From the NCBI GenBank assembly GCA_023150615.1, contig JAKLKO010000008.1, positions 1 to 64,000 on the forward strand: 64,000 nt of DNA. Reading direction: 5' to 3'. Origin of the DNA: Phycisphaerae bacterium (GTDB lineage Bacteria; Planctomycetota; Phycisphaerae; UBA1845; UTPLA1). Shown piece after piece: positions 28,649 through 37,608 of this stretch. Every line of letters begins with the position of its first letter. The first letter of the stretch is position 1. Made by a program: the position numbers and the translations under genes. The notes under the pieces are model-generated. The model saw only the letters and a list, made by a program, of their open reading frames with translations. It was not told the origin of the DNA and did no database searches.

Positions 28649-31600
28649 CTAGAGTCCGAGCAGGATGTCGACGAACGGATCGACATCGGCGGGCTGCACC
28701 GTGCCGTTCTGGTCGATGTCGCACGCGCAGTAGCGCTGCGGATCGACGTCGACGCCGAACAGCACGCCCACGAACCACTGGATGTCCTCGCCGTCGACCG
28801 TCCCGCTGAAGTCGGCGTCGCCGGTGCCTCGCGGCCAGACCGTGAGCGTCCCCGACGGACTCGTCGCGTTGCCGGACGCGTTCGTCACGACGACGTCGTA
28901 GCCGCCCGCGTCGGTCGTCTGCGCCGACGCGATGGTGTAGGACCACGAGGTCGCACCGCCGATGTTGCCACCGTCCTTCCGCCACTGATACGACAGGGGC
29001 GGCGTCCCGCACGCGACGACGTCAAACGTCGCCGGATCGTCCTCGCACACGTCGAGATCGACCGGCCCCTCCAGAATCCACGGCGCCATCGGCGCCGCGG
29101 CCACGTTGGTGATCAGCTCGAACGCCATGTGCACCGGCTGTGGCGGAGTCGGACACAGCCACGGCTGCTTCGTCCACGCGCCGTAGTACCAGCACGGCGG
29201 CGGATACGGCGTGATGTCGACGATGCTGCCGACGCAGGCCTCCTGGAGCGGACTGCACAGCCCGTTGGCATCCGGCCCCGGACTGCTGTGCCAGCCCCAG
29301 AAGTGCGCGCCGCTCTCCGGCGGCAAATGGCCCGTCAACTGCAACTGGCAGTACTCGATCGCGCTCGGCACCCAGAGCGCCCCCGTCACGGCCTGCACGT
29401 CGAGCCAATACGGAGTCATCCACAGCTCGGAGAATTGCGTCGGCTCCGCCGGACGCCATTCGTTCCGAGGATCGGTCTCCGAACAGATCAGGCAGCACGC
29501 CGCCAGGTCGACCGTGTAGCGATAGACCGGATGGCCGGTGCAGTCGAAGTAGTTGGGCAGCGGTTCAATCTGGACCGCCGCCGCGGGAGCGAAGTAGACG
29601 CCGAGCACCGTCGGGTCATTGCCGTTCGGCTGCCGCTCGGGCGGACAGGGCGATCGCGGCCACTGGTGGTGGAAGCTGATCAACCAACCATCGAGCACGT
29701 GCAGTGGATCAACGGCAGCGCCGGGGGCGTACCGCGGATCGAAGTAGCTGCCCCACCACCGCACGGTCGTGATCGGTCGACCGTCCGAAACGAACTCGTC
29801 CGCGACGACCGTGTTCACCGGCGGCGGCGCGTTGACGGACGTCACGCGAAAGGCCGGCTCGGCCGAACCGATCGAAAGCGGCGTCCAGACGCCGGGGAGC
29901 GGCTCCTGCTTGTCGGCACCCGGACAGAGGATCGTCGGTCCGCCGCCGAGCTGCCATTTCCACCGCACCGGATTGGCCGGATCGACGGAGAGAGACGTGA
30001 TGTCGAACCAGTACCGCTGGCCGGCCTCCTGAAAGAACGGCTCAGGCAGCAGGAACTGGTATTCGTAAATGATCTCGCCCTGCGAGTTGACCATCCCGGT
30101 GTTGAAGATCGTGACTTGCCCGATCGGCACGTCGAGCTGCCATAGCGGCGGATCGAGCGGCAGGCAGGACTGCGGATCGTTCGCGTGCACGCTCAGGTGG
30201 AACCCCAACTGCTGTCCGGTGCCGACCGGATCCTCGATCGTGCCCCACCAGTGCAGGTCCGTGACCAGCCCGCCCTGGCACCACCAGTCGTTCGCGACGA
30301 TCAGGCGCGTCCCCGGCGGACCGTCATGCGCGTGAATCGCCGGGAACTGAGCATCCGGAAGCTGTTCCCACTTGCCGTCGGGCGTGACCGTCGGCGTCCA
30401 CCACAGATCAGACGCCGCGTCGAAGCCCTCGCCCGGTGGATGCGGCTGCTGTGACCACTTCGCTTCCGGCGGCTGGAGGATTGAAACCGTGTAGTCCTCC
30501 ACCTCGCCGTTCTGGAACGGTCCGGTCGGCGGAAGGATCCCCGGCATCGTATGCAGACGGAATCGCGCGAAGGTCGTGATATTCGGCGTCGCCCCCGGTG
30601 GCACGAGGAAGTTAAGCAGGTTCGGCGTCGGGACCGGTCCGCCGTTGACCGGCTGCGGCACGGCAAAGAGCGAATCGCCGGGCGTCAACCAGCTGCCGTC
30701 GCCGTTGAAGTCGATGTAAGCGGACAGGAACAGCCCGTTGGCCGGACCCGTGACCATCACCGTGACCTGGGCCATCTGACCCGGAATGAGCGGCGTGTTG
30801 AAGATCACGCCATCTTCGTCGGGCAGACCGGCAAGGTCGTCGCCGGTTGCGGTCGGATCGGGCTGCCCGTCGGCCTCGGCGTCGATCGATGCGCCGAGCG
30901 AGATGCCCGGCACGATCGTGTGGTGCGCGCCCATATTGGCACTGAGCGTCGGATACGGTGGATCGGGCGCGTCGCCCCAGTCATCGGTCGGCTCGGGCGA
31001 TTTCGACGTGAGAATGAACGCCGTGTCCCAGGAGTCCTGCGGAGTCGGCCACCAGAGCGGTCCGCCGCCGTTGTACACGGATCCCGGGATCGGCATGAGC
31101 GGATCCCAGATCGCGACAGCGTCGTCCGGCGCGAGCGAGTCCACCCTCGGCGTGGTCTTCCAGCCGTAGACGTATTCCGTCGGCTGCGTGGAATACAACG
31201 CCGAGATGCTGACCCAGTAGATCGTCTGTGCGCCTTCCTGGTGGAACCACTGCGCTTGCGGAATGTCGCACTCGAAATAGAAGCACGCCTCCGGCGGCAT
31301 CATCGGATCGCGCGGATCAAAGTCCCAGCCGACGAACTCCCACGAATACGTCGCAGCGTAGTACTCCCAGAGGACCTGTCCGGGATGGCTGAACGGCTCG
31401 ACGCCGACCGGCACGTCGGTCCAGATCGCGATGTGGAATGCGTCGGGCAGCGCCGGCGGGGTGCGTTCGCCCCAGCCAAGCCACGAGCCCCACCAATGCA
31501 CGTCGCTCACCGGATCGGTCGTCGTGCAGACCCAGTCGTCCGCCGTGATCTGCGGGCCGCCGAACATGGATGCTTCGTTCCAGCCGTTGAACGCGTCGGG

Positions 31601-33613
31601 CGGAACCCAGCTCGCCGGCGGCTGCGACCACTTCACCACGGGCTGGCCGGTCGGCCGACCGCGAAGCTCGAACACGAGGTCCCACGAGACGCCGGGCGGG
31701 TTCTCGATCGGCTGGCCGTTGTCGAACACCGAATTCACGGTCGGCGCGAGCGGCGAGAAGATCCGCACGCCGTCATCGTTCCAGAAGTGCTCGCGCGTGA
31801 GCCAGCCCCACCGGTTCACTGGTGGCACGGTGGTGTAGCGCGCGGCGATGCAGAGCCAATAGACCGTTCCATTTGGACCGGGCTGCTGGTGGAACCAGTC
31901 CGCTTCGGGCAACGTGACGTCGTACGCGAACGTCGACTCCGGCTGGATCATCCCCGGTCCGAGGTCCTGGCCGACCCACATCTCGTTGGTCGCGGTTCGC
32001 GGGATAACCTTGTGCCACAGGCACGTGCCCGGATGGCTGTAGCCGGCCGGATTGGGCATGGGCACGTCGGTCCAGATCGTCAGGTGGAACTCGAGCGGGG
32101 CATTACCCGGCGCGATCGTTCCCAGCCAGTTCTTGTAGGATCCGTGCCAGCGGATGCGGCTGATCGGCGCGGTGTCGAGACACCACCAGTCGTCGGCCAC
32201 GATCGGCTGGACGCCGCGAACGGACTGATCGTCCCAACCGTAGAACATCCCGTTGCCGGGATTGATGACCGGCGGCTGCAACCACTTCGTCTGCTCGGTC
32301 GTCGGCTGCGAGATCAGTTCGAACGCCAGATCGAAGGAATGCTCCGGGTCGGGGAAGTACAGGTCGCCTCCCGAGCCGAAGACCTGCCCGACATGGGCGC
32401 CGGTCGGGACCCAGATCGCGACTGCGTCGTCCGGTGCGGGCGAGCTGACGTCGCGCGGACGCGTCTTCCAGCCCCAGGGATTCGGAACGTCACCCGCGGG
32501 GTAGACCGCCGCGACGCTCAGCCAGAGGATCTGATTCTCGGCGGGCTGCTGATAGAAGTACGCTGACGCGGGAAGATCGACGACGTACTCGAAGCACGCC
32601 TCGTACGTTTGCTGGATAGGATCGAAATCCCAGCCGCGGAAAACCGGGACCGGGACGGTCGTCGCGTCGTACTCCCAGATCACCTGTCCCGGATGACTGA
32701 ACGGAAACGGCGGCTGCCCGCTGGCCGGCACGTCCGTCCAGATGGCGAAATGAAAACCGATCGGCTGGATCGCCGGCGGCACGGACTGTCGCCAGCCGAG
32801 ATACGAGCCCCACCATCGGATGCGCGTGACGGGATCGGTCGATGTGCAGAACCAGTCGTCGGCGGCGATCTGCGGGCCCTCGTGCATCGAGAACTCGTTC
32901 CAGCCGTAGAAGACGTTGTCCGGCTGGGCGGGCTGCGGACGCTGCTCCCACTTGGTTGTGAAGATCTTCTGGAGCGTCGCCGCGCCGAAACAGTGCGCAT
33001 CGTCGTCCGCCGGGCGCCGCGGATCGGCCCCGAGGTCGTTCACGTCGATCACGTGCGTCGAGTTCGCGAGGTTCTTGACGATGATCAGCGCGCGGTCGGG
33101 CGCGCCCTGCGTGTTCATCCACAGGCGCGCGACCTCGACGCCGTCGACCATCACCTGCGCAATGCCGTCGTTGAGGTCGCCGGGTAGGTGGATCGAGATG
33201 ATTCGGCCGGCGACCTGCGTGGTCGTCGAGATCGAATGCCCGGCCGAGCGCATCCAGATCTCGCTCGGGTTGCCGTCGATCCCCGGATCGTTGACCGTCC
33301 AATCGTCGTACCAGGGCGGCGGGCCGAACGCATAGTCCGCGTCCCGCCACTCCAGCATCTTGTAGCCGTAGACGGTTTCCGTGCCGGCGAGCGGATTCTC
33401 AAACTCGAGCGACGTGGCCGGCAGGCCGAGGACGACGTCCGTGTTCGCGGATTGCGAGATGATTTCGATTCCGCTGGCGCTGCCGGCGAGCAGCAATAGC
33501 GCCGCGGTGATCAGCACGACGACCCCGAGACGGATGGCTCCCTGACCCGCCGCGCGATCGATTCTTCGAGAGGACTGTGGAACGGGCTTCGGTGCGGAAA
33601 GAGAAGTGTCCAT
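28649..33613 (-). CDS. Giant secreted repeat protein with GEVED-like, Ig-like and dockerin-like domains
   Basis: 1654 residues. A long signal peptide (about 1-48) is followed by a beta-rich region (50-215). Three similar units of about 220 residues follow (about 221-440, 444-660, 661-880), each built of KW-QxP, ADDWxC, a WWGSYLGW-type block, an IWTDVP block, SHPG, WFHQ-type and a WGWKT-type block. Then come a GEVED-like domain (about 881-1044, ending GEVEDYTVSI), two diverged units (about 1045-1260, 1260-1508), an Ig-like domain (1509-1591, with YQWRKDGG) and a dockerin-like pair of Ca-binding loops (DADFSGTVDGED, DIDQNGTVQPAD). It is probably a surface or matrix protein. GAGGAGG lies before ATG 33613. 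Confidence 0.9.
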   Translation of the reverse strand: MDTSLSAPKPVPQSSRRIDRAAGQGAIRLGVVVLITAALLLLAGSASGIEIISQSANTDVVLGLPATSLEFENPLAGTETVYGYKMLEWRDADYAFGPPPWYDDWTVNDPGIDGNPSEIWMRSAGHSISTTTQVAGRIISIHLPGDLNDGIAQVMVDGVEVARLWMNTQGAPDRALIIVKNLANSTHVIDVNDLGADPRRPADDDAHCFGAATLQKIFTTKWEQRPQPAQPDNVFYGWNEFSMHEGPQIAADDWFCTSTDPVTRIRWWGSYLGWRQSVPPAIQPIGFHFAIWTDVPASGQPPFPFSHPGQVIWEYDATTVPVPVFRGWDFDPIQQTYEACFEYVVDLPASAYFYQQPAENQILWLSVAAVYPAGDVPNPWGWKTRPRDVSSPAPDDAVAIWVPTGAHVGQVFGSGGDLYFPDPEHSFDLAFELISQPTTEQTKWLQPPVINPGNGMFYGWDDQSVRGVQPIVADDWWCLDTAPISRIRWHGSYKNWLGTIAPGNAPLEFHLTIWTDVPMPNPAGYSHPGTCLWHKVIPRTATNEMWVGQDLGPGMIQPESTFAYDVTLPEADWFHQQPGPNGTVYWLCIAARYTTVPPVNRWGWLTREHFWNDDGVRIFSPLAPTVNSVFDNGQPIENPPGVSWDLVFELRGRPTGQPVVKWSQPPASWVPPDAFNGWNEASMFGGPQITADDWVCTTTDPVSDVHWWGSWLGWGERTPPALPDAFHIAIWTDVPVGVEPFSHPGQVLWEYYAATYSWEFVGWDFDPRDPMMPPEACFYFECDIPQAQWFHQEGAQTIYWVSISALYSTQPTEYVYGWKTTPRVDSLAPDDAVAIWDPLMPIPGSVYNGGGPLWWPTPQDSWDTAFILTSKSPEPTDDWGDAPDPPYPTLSANMGAHHTIVPGISLGASIDAEADGQPDPTATGDDLAGLPDEDGVIFNTPLIPGQMAQVTVMVTGPANGLFLSAYIDFNGDGSWLTPGDSLFAVPQPVNGGPVPTPNLLNFLVPPGATPNITTFARFRLHTMPGILPPTGPFQNGEVEDYTVSILQPPEAKWSQQPHPPGEGFDAASDLWWTPTVTPDGKWEQLPDAQFPAIHAHDGPPGTRLIVANDWWCQGGLVTDLHWWGTIEDPVGTGQQLGFHLSVHANDPQSCLPLDPPLWQLDVPIGQVTIFNTGMVNSQGEIIYEYQFLLPEPFFQEAGQRYWFDITSLSVDPANPVRWKWQLGGGPTILCPGADKQEPLPGVWTPLSIGSAEPAFRVTSVNAPPPVNTVVADEFVSDGRPITTVRWWGSYFDPRYAPGAAVDPLHVLDGWLISFHHQWPRSPCPPERQPNGNDPTVLGVYFAPAAAVQIEPLPNYFDCTGHPVYRYTVDLAACCLICSETDPRNEWRPAEPTQFSELWMTPYWLDVQAVTGALWVPSAIEYCQLQLTGHLPPESGAHFWGWHSSPGPDANGLCSPLQEACVGSIVDITPYPPPCWYYGAWTKQPWLCPTPPQPVHMAFELITNVAAAPMAPWILEGPVDLDVCEDDPATFDVVACGTPPLSYQWRKDGGNIGGATSWSYTIASAQTTDAGGYDVVVTNASGNATSPSGTLTVWPRGTGDADFSGTVDGEDIQWFVGVLFGVDVDPQRYCACDIDQNGTVQPADVDPFVDILLGL

Positions 33614-33730
33614 CGTGACACCTCCTCTGTTTCCGGCCCGAAGACCTCCTCGCGGAGGCCGATGCCAGCGACTCGACGGTCCGAACCCGTGCCCGGAGCG
33701 TGAGGCGATGTAACACGATATGCAGGTCTT

Positions 33731-33760
33731 ATTCTCCTCTATTTTCTGCTCAGTTGTCAA
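33731..33760 (-). promoter_or_regulatory. Promoter of the giant repeat protein gene
   Basis: On the minus strand a perfect TTGACA (33760-33755) is followed after 18 bases by GAGAAT (33736-33731). The surrounding sequence is AT-rich compared with the window. It implies a leader of about 110 bases. Confidence 0.55.
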
Positions 33761-33814
33761 GGCGATCTTGGCGGCGGTGACCGGAATGTCTATAAAGATT
33801 TATAAAGAATAAGA

Positions 33815-34498
33815 TTAGGCTTCAGTTCCCGATCCGTCGGCAAGAGCGCGCAAGCGATAGACCTGCTCGCGGAGCAGCTCGACCTCGCGCTCCAGACGCT
33901 CGACGCGCTGCACCAGCTCGAGCGCGCGATCCGGCGATTCCGTCCCCGTTTTCACCACCGAATCAGCCCCCGGCGCATGGGCATACTCGCGCGGCTCATC
34001 GGCGGGATAGAGTCGATGATCGTAACGTGTGACGCTCTTGCCCGGCTGGCGCGGCAGATCCATGACGAACGGAGGTTCGCGCGACGCGAGCGTCGAGAGC
34101 AACTCGGCCACGTAATGGATGTCCTCGAGCGGAGTCATCCGTGACGCATTCGACTTCAACTCCCCCACCGTCTGCGGCCCGCGAAGCAGCAGCTCTGCCA
34201 TCAGCGCGCGCTCGCGCGTCGACCAGCCGAACCGCGCCTCGACTTCGTGCTGGAACCGGTTTGCGCGTGCCGTGCGCTCCGGCGGCGCCTGCGACACCAA
34301 CTGAAGCTGCTGAAGCTCGTGGATCGCGCGGGCCACGTCGCCTTCCGAGAGGTGCATCACCGGGTCGCGGCAGGTCAGTTGATTACAGCCCGTGACGACG
34401 GCGTTGAGCGTCATCGGATAACCCGCCGGCGTCGTGAGGGACTTCTCGATCAGCACGCCGAGCACCCGCCGCTGCATCGCGTTCAACGTGATGGCCAA
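33815..34498 (-). CDS. YceH-family (DUF480) protein
   Basis: 227 residues. The YceH/DUF480 signature is clear: RRVLGVLIEKSLTTPAGYPMTLNAVVTGCNQLTCRDPVM at the start, then two winged-helix domains (WSTRERALMAELLLRGPQTVGELKSNASRM marks the second), and a C-terminal coiled coil (about 190-220, LVQRVERLEREVELLREQV). The molecular role of the family is not settled. Downstream (33775-33815) is AT-rich. Confidence 0.92.
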   Translation of the reverse strand: MAITLNAMQRRVLGVLIEKSLTTPAGYPMTLNAVVTGCNQLTCRDPVMHLSEGDVARAIHELQQLQLVSQAPPERTARANRFQHEVEARFGWSTRERALMAELLLRGPQTVGELKSNASRMTPLEDIHYVAELLSTLASREPPFVMDLPRQPGKSVTRYDHRLYPADEPREYAHAPGADSVVKTGTESPDRALELVQRVERLEREVELLREQVYRLRALADGSGTEA

Positions 34499-34547
34499 TC
34501 GTGTTCTCCCGATGGCGTTCGGCCGTCGCGGGCGTGAGCCCGATGGG

Positions 34548-34880
34548 TCATTCCGCCGGCTCGAGCACCGCCGACATGCTCCCCTTGCAGCGTTCGATCC
34601 GCCAGTCCGCGCCGTAGGCGTGGATCTGATCGCGCTTCAACTCGGCGTGCTCGAGCGTCGTCGTCGCCACGATCGCGCGGCCCGTGGCATCGACCTCCTT
34701 CGCCATCTGGTACGCCTGCTCGACGGGATAGCCGAAGACCGCGCCGAGCATCTCGATCACGTAGCTGTACGTATGGTCGTTGTCATCGAGGAGCACGACG
34801 TGGTACGGCGGCTGCGGCCGGGGCTTCTGGACCGGCCTGGCCTGTTGCATCGTCGGCTCGGCGGTTGCGGTCTGACTCAT
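34548..34880 (-). CDS. clpS: ATP-dependent Clp protease adaptor ClpS
   Basis: 110 residues. The core YHVVLLDDNDHTYSYVIEML, with the acidic DDN that binds the N-degron amine, and the later LEHAELKRDQIHAYG define ClpS, which hands N-end-rule substrates to ClpA-ClpP. The N-terminal 25 residues are Pro/Gln-rich and probably flexible. No clpA is next to it in the window. It lies just upstream of the DUF480 gene on the same strand (49 bases). Confidence 0.93.
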   Translation of the reverse strand: MSQTATAEPTMQQARPVQKPRPQPPYHVVLLDDNDHTYSYVIEMLGAVFGYPVEQAYQMAKEVDATGRAIVATTTLEHAELKRDQIHAYGADWRIERCKGSMSAVLEPAE

Positions 34881-34984
34881 GCGATGCCCGCTCCGGCTGC
34901 CTGCGCGATGATTCTATCGAATCCCCCCCACGGCGCGGCAAGTCCCGACCGCAGGGCCCGAAGCGTGACCCGGCGTTGATGCGA

Positions 34985-35959
34985 TCATCCGGGCGCCGGT
35001 TCGACCACGGGATTCGGCGGGCGTTGCCCCGCCAGCACCGCGAGCACGTTCTCCACCGCGCCTACCGCGATGCCGATCCGCGTCGCGAGCGTGGCGGACC
35101 CAATGTGCGGGAGCAGCACCACATTCTCCAGTTCGGCCAGGCCGGGCGAGAGCCTTGGTTCGTGCTCGTACACGTCGAGGCCGGCGGCGGCGATGACGCC
35201 GGTCCTGAGCGCCTCGACGAGGGCGGCCTCGTCGATGATCGCACCGCGGGCCGTGTTGACCAGAACGACCGTTGGCTTCATCCGTCGCAACGCGGCCGCG
35301 TCGATGAGATGGCGCGTCTGCGGTGTCAGCGGGGCGTGGATCGAGATGAAATCGCTGACGGCGAGCAGCTCGTCGAGCGGCACCGGCGACGCGCCGTGCC
35401 GTCGATCCGGCGCGACCTCGGAACGGTTGACGTAAATCACCCGCATGGCAAAGCCGGCCGCACGTCGAGCAACGCCGCGGCCGATGCGACCGAATCCGAT
35501 GATCCCGAGCGTCTTGCCGTGCACGTCCTGCCCGAGGAAGCCCTCGAACGTCCAGCCCGACCAGCGGCAGGCGCGGACCTCGCGTTCACCCTCGCCGAGC
35601 CGCCGCGCCGCCGCGAGCGTCAGCGCCCAGGCGAGGTCGGCGGTCGTCTCGGTCAGGGCGTCAGGCGAATTGGTGATCCAAAGACCCAGCGATCGGGCTG
35701 CATCGAGATCGAAGTTCTCGAAGCCGGCCGCGCAGTTGGCGAAGACCCGGCAGCGGGGACGGCCGGCGCGCAAGATGTCGGCGTCCATCCGGTCGGCGAG
35801 CTGGCAGACGACCGCGTCGCGATCTCGGACGGCGCGGCGCAACTCCTCGCGCGACAGCGCGCGATCGGCCGGTCCGACCTCGACCTCGCAGCCCGCCCGG
35901 ATGAGTCGGTCGATGGCCTCGGCGGGGATCGGCCGGGTGACGAAAACGCGAAAAGGCAC
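34985..35959 (-). CDS. D-2-hydroxyacid dehydrogenase (glyoxylate/hydroxypyruvate reductase-like)
   Basis: 324 residues of the D-isomer 2-hydroxyacid dehydrogenase family. It has GKTLGIIGFGRIGRGVARRA (NAD-binding glycine motif), the catalytic Arg in VNTARGAIIDE, the Glu in DVYEHEP and the His in LLPHIGSAT. RVFVTRPIPAEAIDRL at the start resembles glyoxylate/hydroxypyruvate reductases (D-glycerate dehydrogenases). The GTG at 35959 with AGGAG eight bases upstream is chosen over an in-frame start at 36067, which would cross the upstream promoter region of the divergent zinc-ribbon gene. Confidence 0.92.
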   Translation of the reverse strand: MPFRVFVTRPIPAEAIDRLIRAGCEVEVGPADRALSREELRRAVRDRDAVVCQLADRMDADILRAGRPRCRVFANCAAGFENFDLDAARSLGLWITNSPDALTETTADLAWALTLAAARRLGEGEREVRACRWSGWTFEGFLGQDVHGKTLGIIGFGRIGRGVARRAAGFAMRVIYVNRSEVAPDRRHGASPVPLDELLAVSDFISIHAPLTPQTRHLIDAAALRRMKPTVVLVNTARGAIIDEAALVEALRTGVIAAAGLDVYEHEPRLSPGLAELENVVLLPHIGSATLATRIGIAVGAVENVLAVLAGQRPPNPVVEPAPG

Positions 35960-36080
35960 GTTGGAGTCTCCTGATCTACGGAAAGGCTGCAACCCGTTGT
36001 CTGGGCCGGAGCTAACCGAGGCGGCGCCGTCGGCGGACCGCGGCTTTTCGATCCGGACATCATTCACGAGATGGATTTGC

Positions 36081-36108
36081 TTGACAATCGCCGCCGATGT
36101 GGTATTCA
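36081..36108 (+). promoter_or_regulatory. Sigma-70-type promoter of the zinc-ribbon gene
   Basis: A perfect TTGACA (36081-36086), a 16-base spacer, then TATTCA (36103-36108, four of six). It gives a leader of about 125 bases that contains a GGCGG-AA-CCGCC hairpin (about 36131-36142). Confidence 0.7.
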
Positions 36109-36239
36109 GTTAACGAGGTCTTGTAGCAGGGGCGGAACCGCCGCGACCTTTCCTTCGGAGTCTCCAATCAGTCCTCGGCCGCTCGGCCAAATCGGAAACC
36201 CCGTGAAACTTCGCCGGTTGCCCATTCAAAAGGTGTCTC

Positions 36240-36587
36240 ATGTCCAATGGTGACAAGACGCTGGTGTGCGTCGATTGTCAGGCGGAGTTCGTCCATTCCG
36301 CGGCCGATCAGCAGCGGTACGCCGAACGCGGCTTCACGAACGAGCCGAAGCGCTGTCCGGACTGCCGGATGAAGCGGAAGGCCTCGGGCGGCGGCGGACC
36401 GGGCGGTCGTCCGGGGATGGGCAATCGACCGCGCGCCGGTGCGGCCGGCGGCGCTCCGCGAGCCCCGCGCCAGTTCTATTCGGTGACGTGCGCCGAGTGC
36501 GGCAAGCAGACCGAGGTTCCGTTCAAACCAACGGAAGGCCGGCCGGTCTACTGTCGCGACTGCTTCCAGACGCGGCGTCCGCGGTAG
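36240..36587 (+). CDS. Small two-zinc-ribbon protein
   Basis: 115 residues with two CxxC pairs at each end: LVCVDCQAEF with RCPDCRMKR (about residues 9-45), and VTCAECGKQTEV with VYCRDCFQTRRPR (about 83-115). Between them is a Gly/Arg-rich linker. This is the small zinc-ribbon plus CxxC-x(n)-CxxC arrangement widespread in bacteria. A nucleic-acid role is plausible but unproven; the RG-rich linker resembles that of the RRM protein in this window. AAGGTG lies before the ATG. Confidence 0.88.
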   Translation: MSNGDKTLVCVDCQAEFVHSAADQQRYAERGFTNEPKRCPDCRMKRKASGGGGPGGRPGMGNRPRAGAAGGAPRAPRQFYSVTCAECGKQTEVPFKPTEGRPVYCRDCFQTRRPR

Positions 36588-36771
36588 CCATCGCGATCCC
36601 TCCCGGGTCGAGCGCGATCGTCTGAGTATCCGGGCTTCGCATACCCGATAGACTATTGGGGCGTGCGGTGCGGACGCGGAGGCGTCATCGCCGCAGCGCG
36701 GTCGGTCTGCGCTGCGATCGCTCGACGTTTGCGATCGCCCGGAACGGGCGGCACGTCACGGACGGGACGCC

Positions 36772-37602
36772 ATGGAAACCTGGGAATCCATCGTCCGCCG
36801 CATCCAGCATCCCGACTGGCGCCTGGTGTCGAGCGCGGTCGAGCTGCTGCTGATCGGCTCGGTCGTGTATGTCGTGCTGCGGCTGCTGCGCGGCACGCGC
36901 GGCGAGCGGTTGCTGCGCGGCATGGCGCTGATCGTTCTGATCGCGACGCTGCTGGTGAGCGTCGTGGCGGACGTGCTGAAGCTCGAACGCATCCGCGTGC
37001 TCTATCCTCCGTTCGTGATCGGCGTCGTGCTCGCGACCGTCGTCGCGTTTCAGCCCGAGCTGCGGCGGGCGCTGCTGCGACTCGGGGCGGCGCGGCTCTT
37101 CGGCAACCTCAGCGGCGAGTTCGACCGCCTGATCGACGAGGTGGTCGATTCGGCCGAGTATCTCTCGCGGAACAAGATCGGCGCGATCATCGCCTTCGAG
37201 CGCAGCACCGAGCTCGGACCGCTCGCCGAGAACGGCTGCAAGCTGGACGCCGAGGTTTCAACTTCGCTGCTCAACACGATCTTCTGGCCCGGCTCCGCGC
37301 TGCACGACATGGGCGTCGTCATTTCGCAAGGACGCGTTGCCGCGGCGGCCGTGCAGTTTCCGCTGACCGACACCGAGGGCCTCGACCGTTCGTTCGGCAG
37401 CCGGCATCGCGCGGCGATCGGACTGACCGAGGAGACCGACGCGGTCGTGCTCGTCGTGAGCGAGGAGACCGGCGTGATCAGCCTGGTGGAGCGCGGCAAG
37501 CTCCACCGCTTCCTGACGCCCGAGACGCTCCGCCCGTTGCTGCGGACGCTGCTGACCGGCGAGGCGGGCGAGACCGTTGAGCGTGCAAGCGCCGCGACGT
37601 GA
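36772..37602 (+). CDS. cdaA: Membrane diadenylate cyclase CdaA-like (c-di-AMP synthase)
   Basis: 276 residues: three membrane segments (about 20-90), then the DAC domain, which joins two ATP molecules into cyclic di-AMP. FQPELRRALLRLG and NKIGAIIAFERSTELG begin the domain, and the RHR motif is present at 211-213 (GSRHRAAIG). The usual D-G-A motif is D179-M180-G181 (SALHDMGVVI), so the Asp is kept but the next two residues differ. The following gene encodes a YbbR/CdaR-like protein, the standard partner, starting six bases after this stop. Function is supported by the pair, with the motif change as a caution. Confidence 0.88.
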   Translation: METWESIVRRIQHPDWRLVSSAVELLLIGSVVYVVLRLLRGTRGERLLRGMALIVLIATLLVSVVADVLKLERIRVLYPPFVIGVVLATVVAFQPELRRALLRLGAARLFGNLSGEFDRLIDEVVDSAEYLSRNKIGAIIAFERSTELGPLAENGCKLDAEVSTSLLNTIFWPGSALHDMGVVISQGRVAAAAVQFPLTDTEGLDRSFGSRHRAAIGLTEETDAVVLVVSEETGVISLVERGKLHRFLTPETLRPLLRTLLTGEAGETVERASAAT

Positions 37603-37608
37603 TGCGCC

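Noticed and set aside
30551-32566. 671-residue open frame opposite the giant repeat protein
   Set aside because: Arg-rich antisense shadow with no domain pattern. The other strand has clear repeats and Ig-like/dockerin-like ends.
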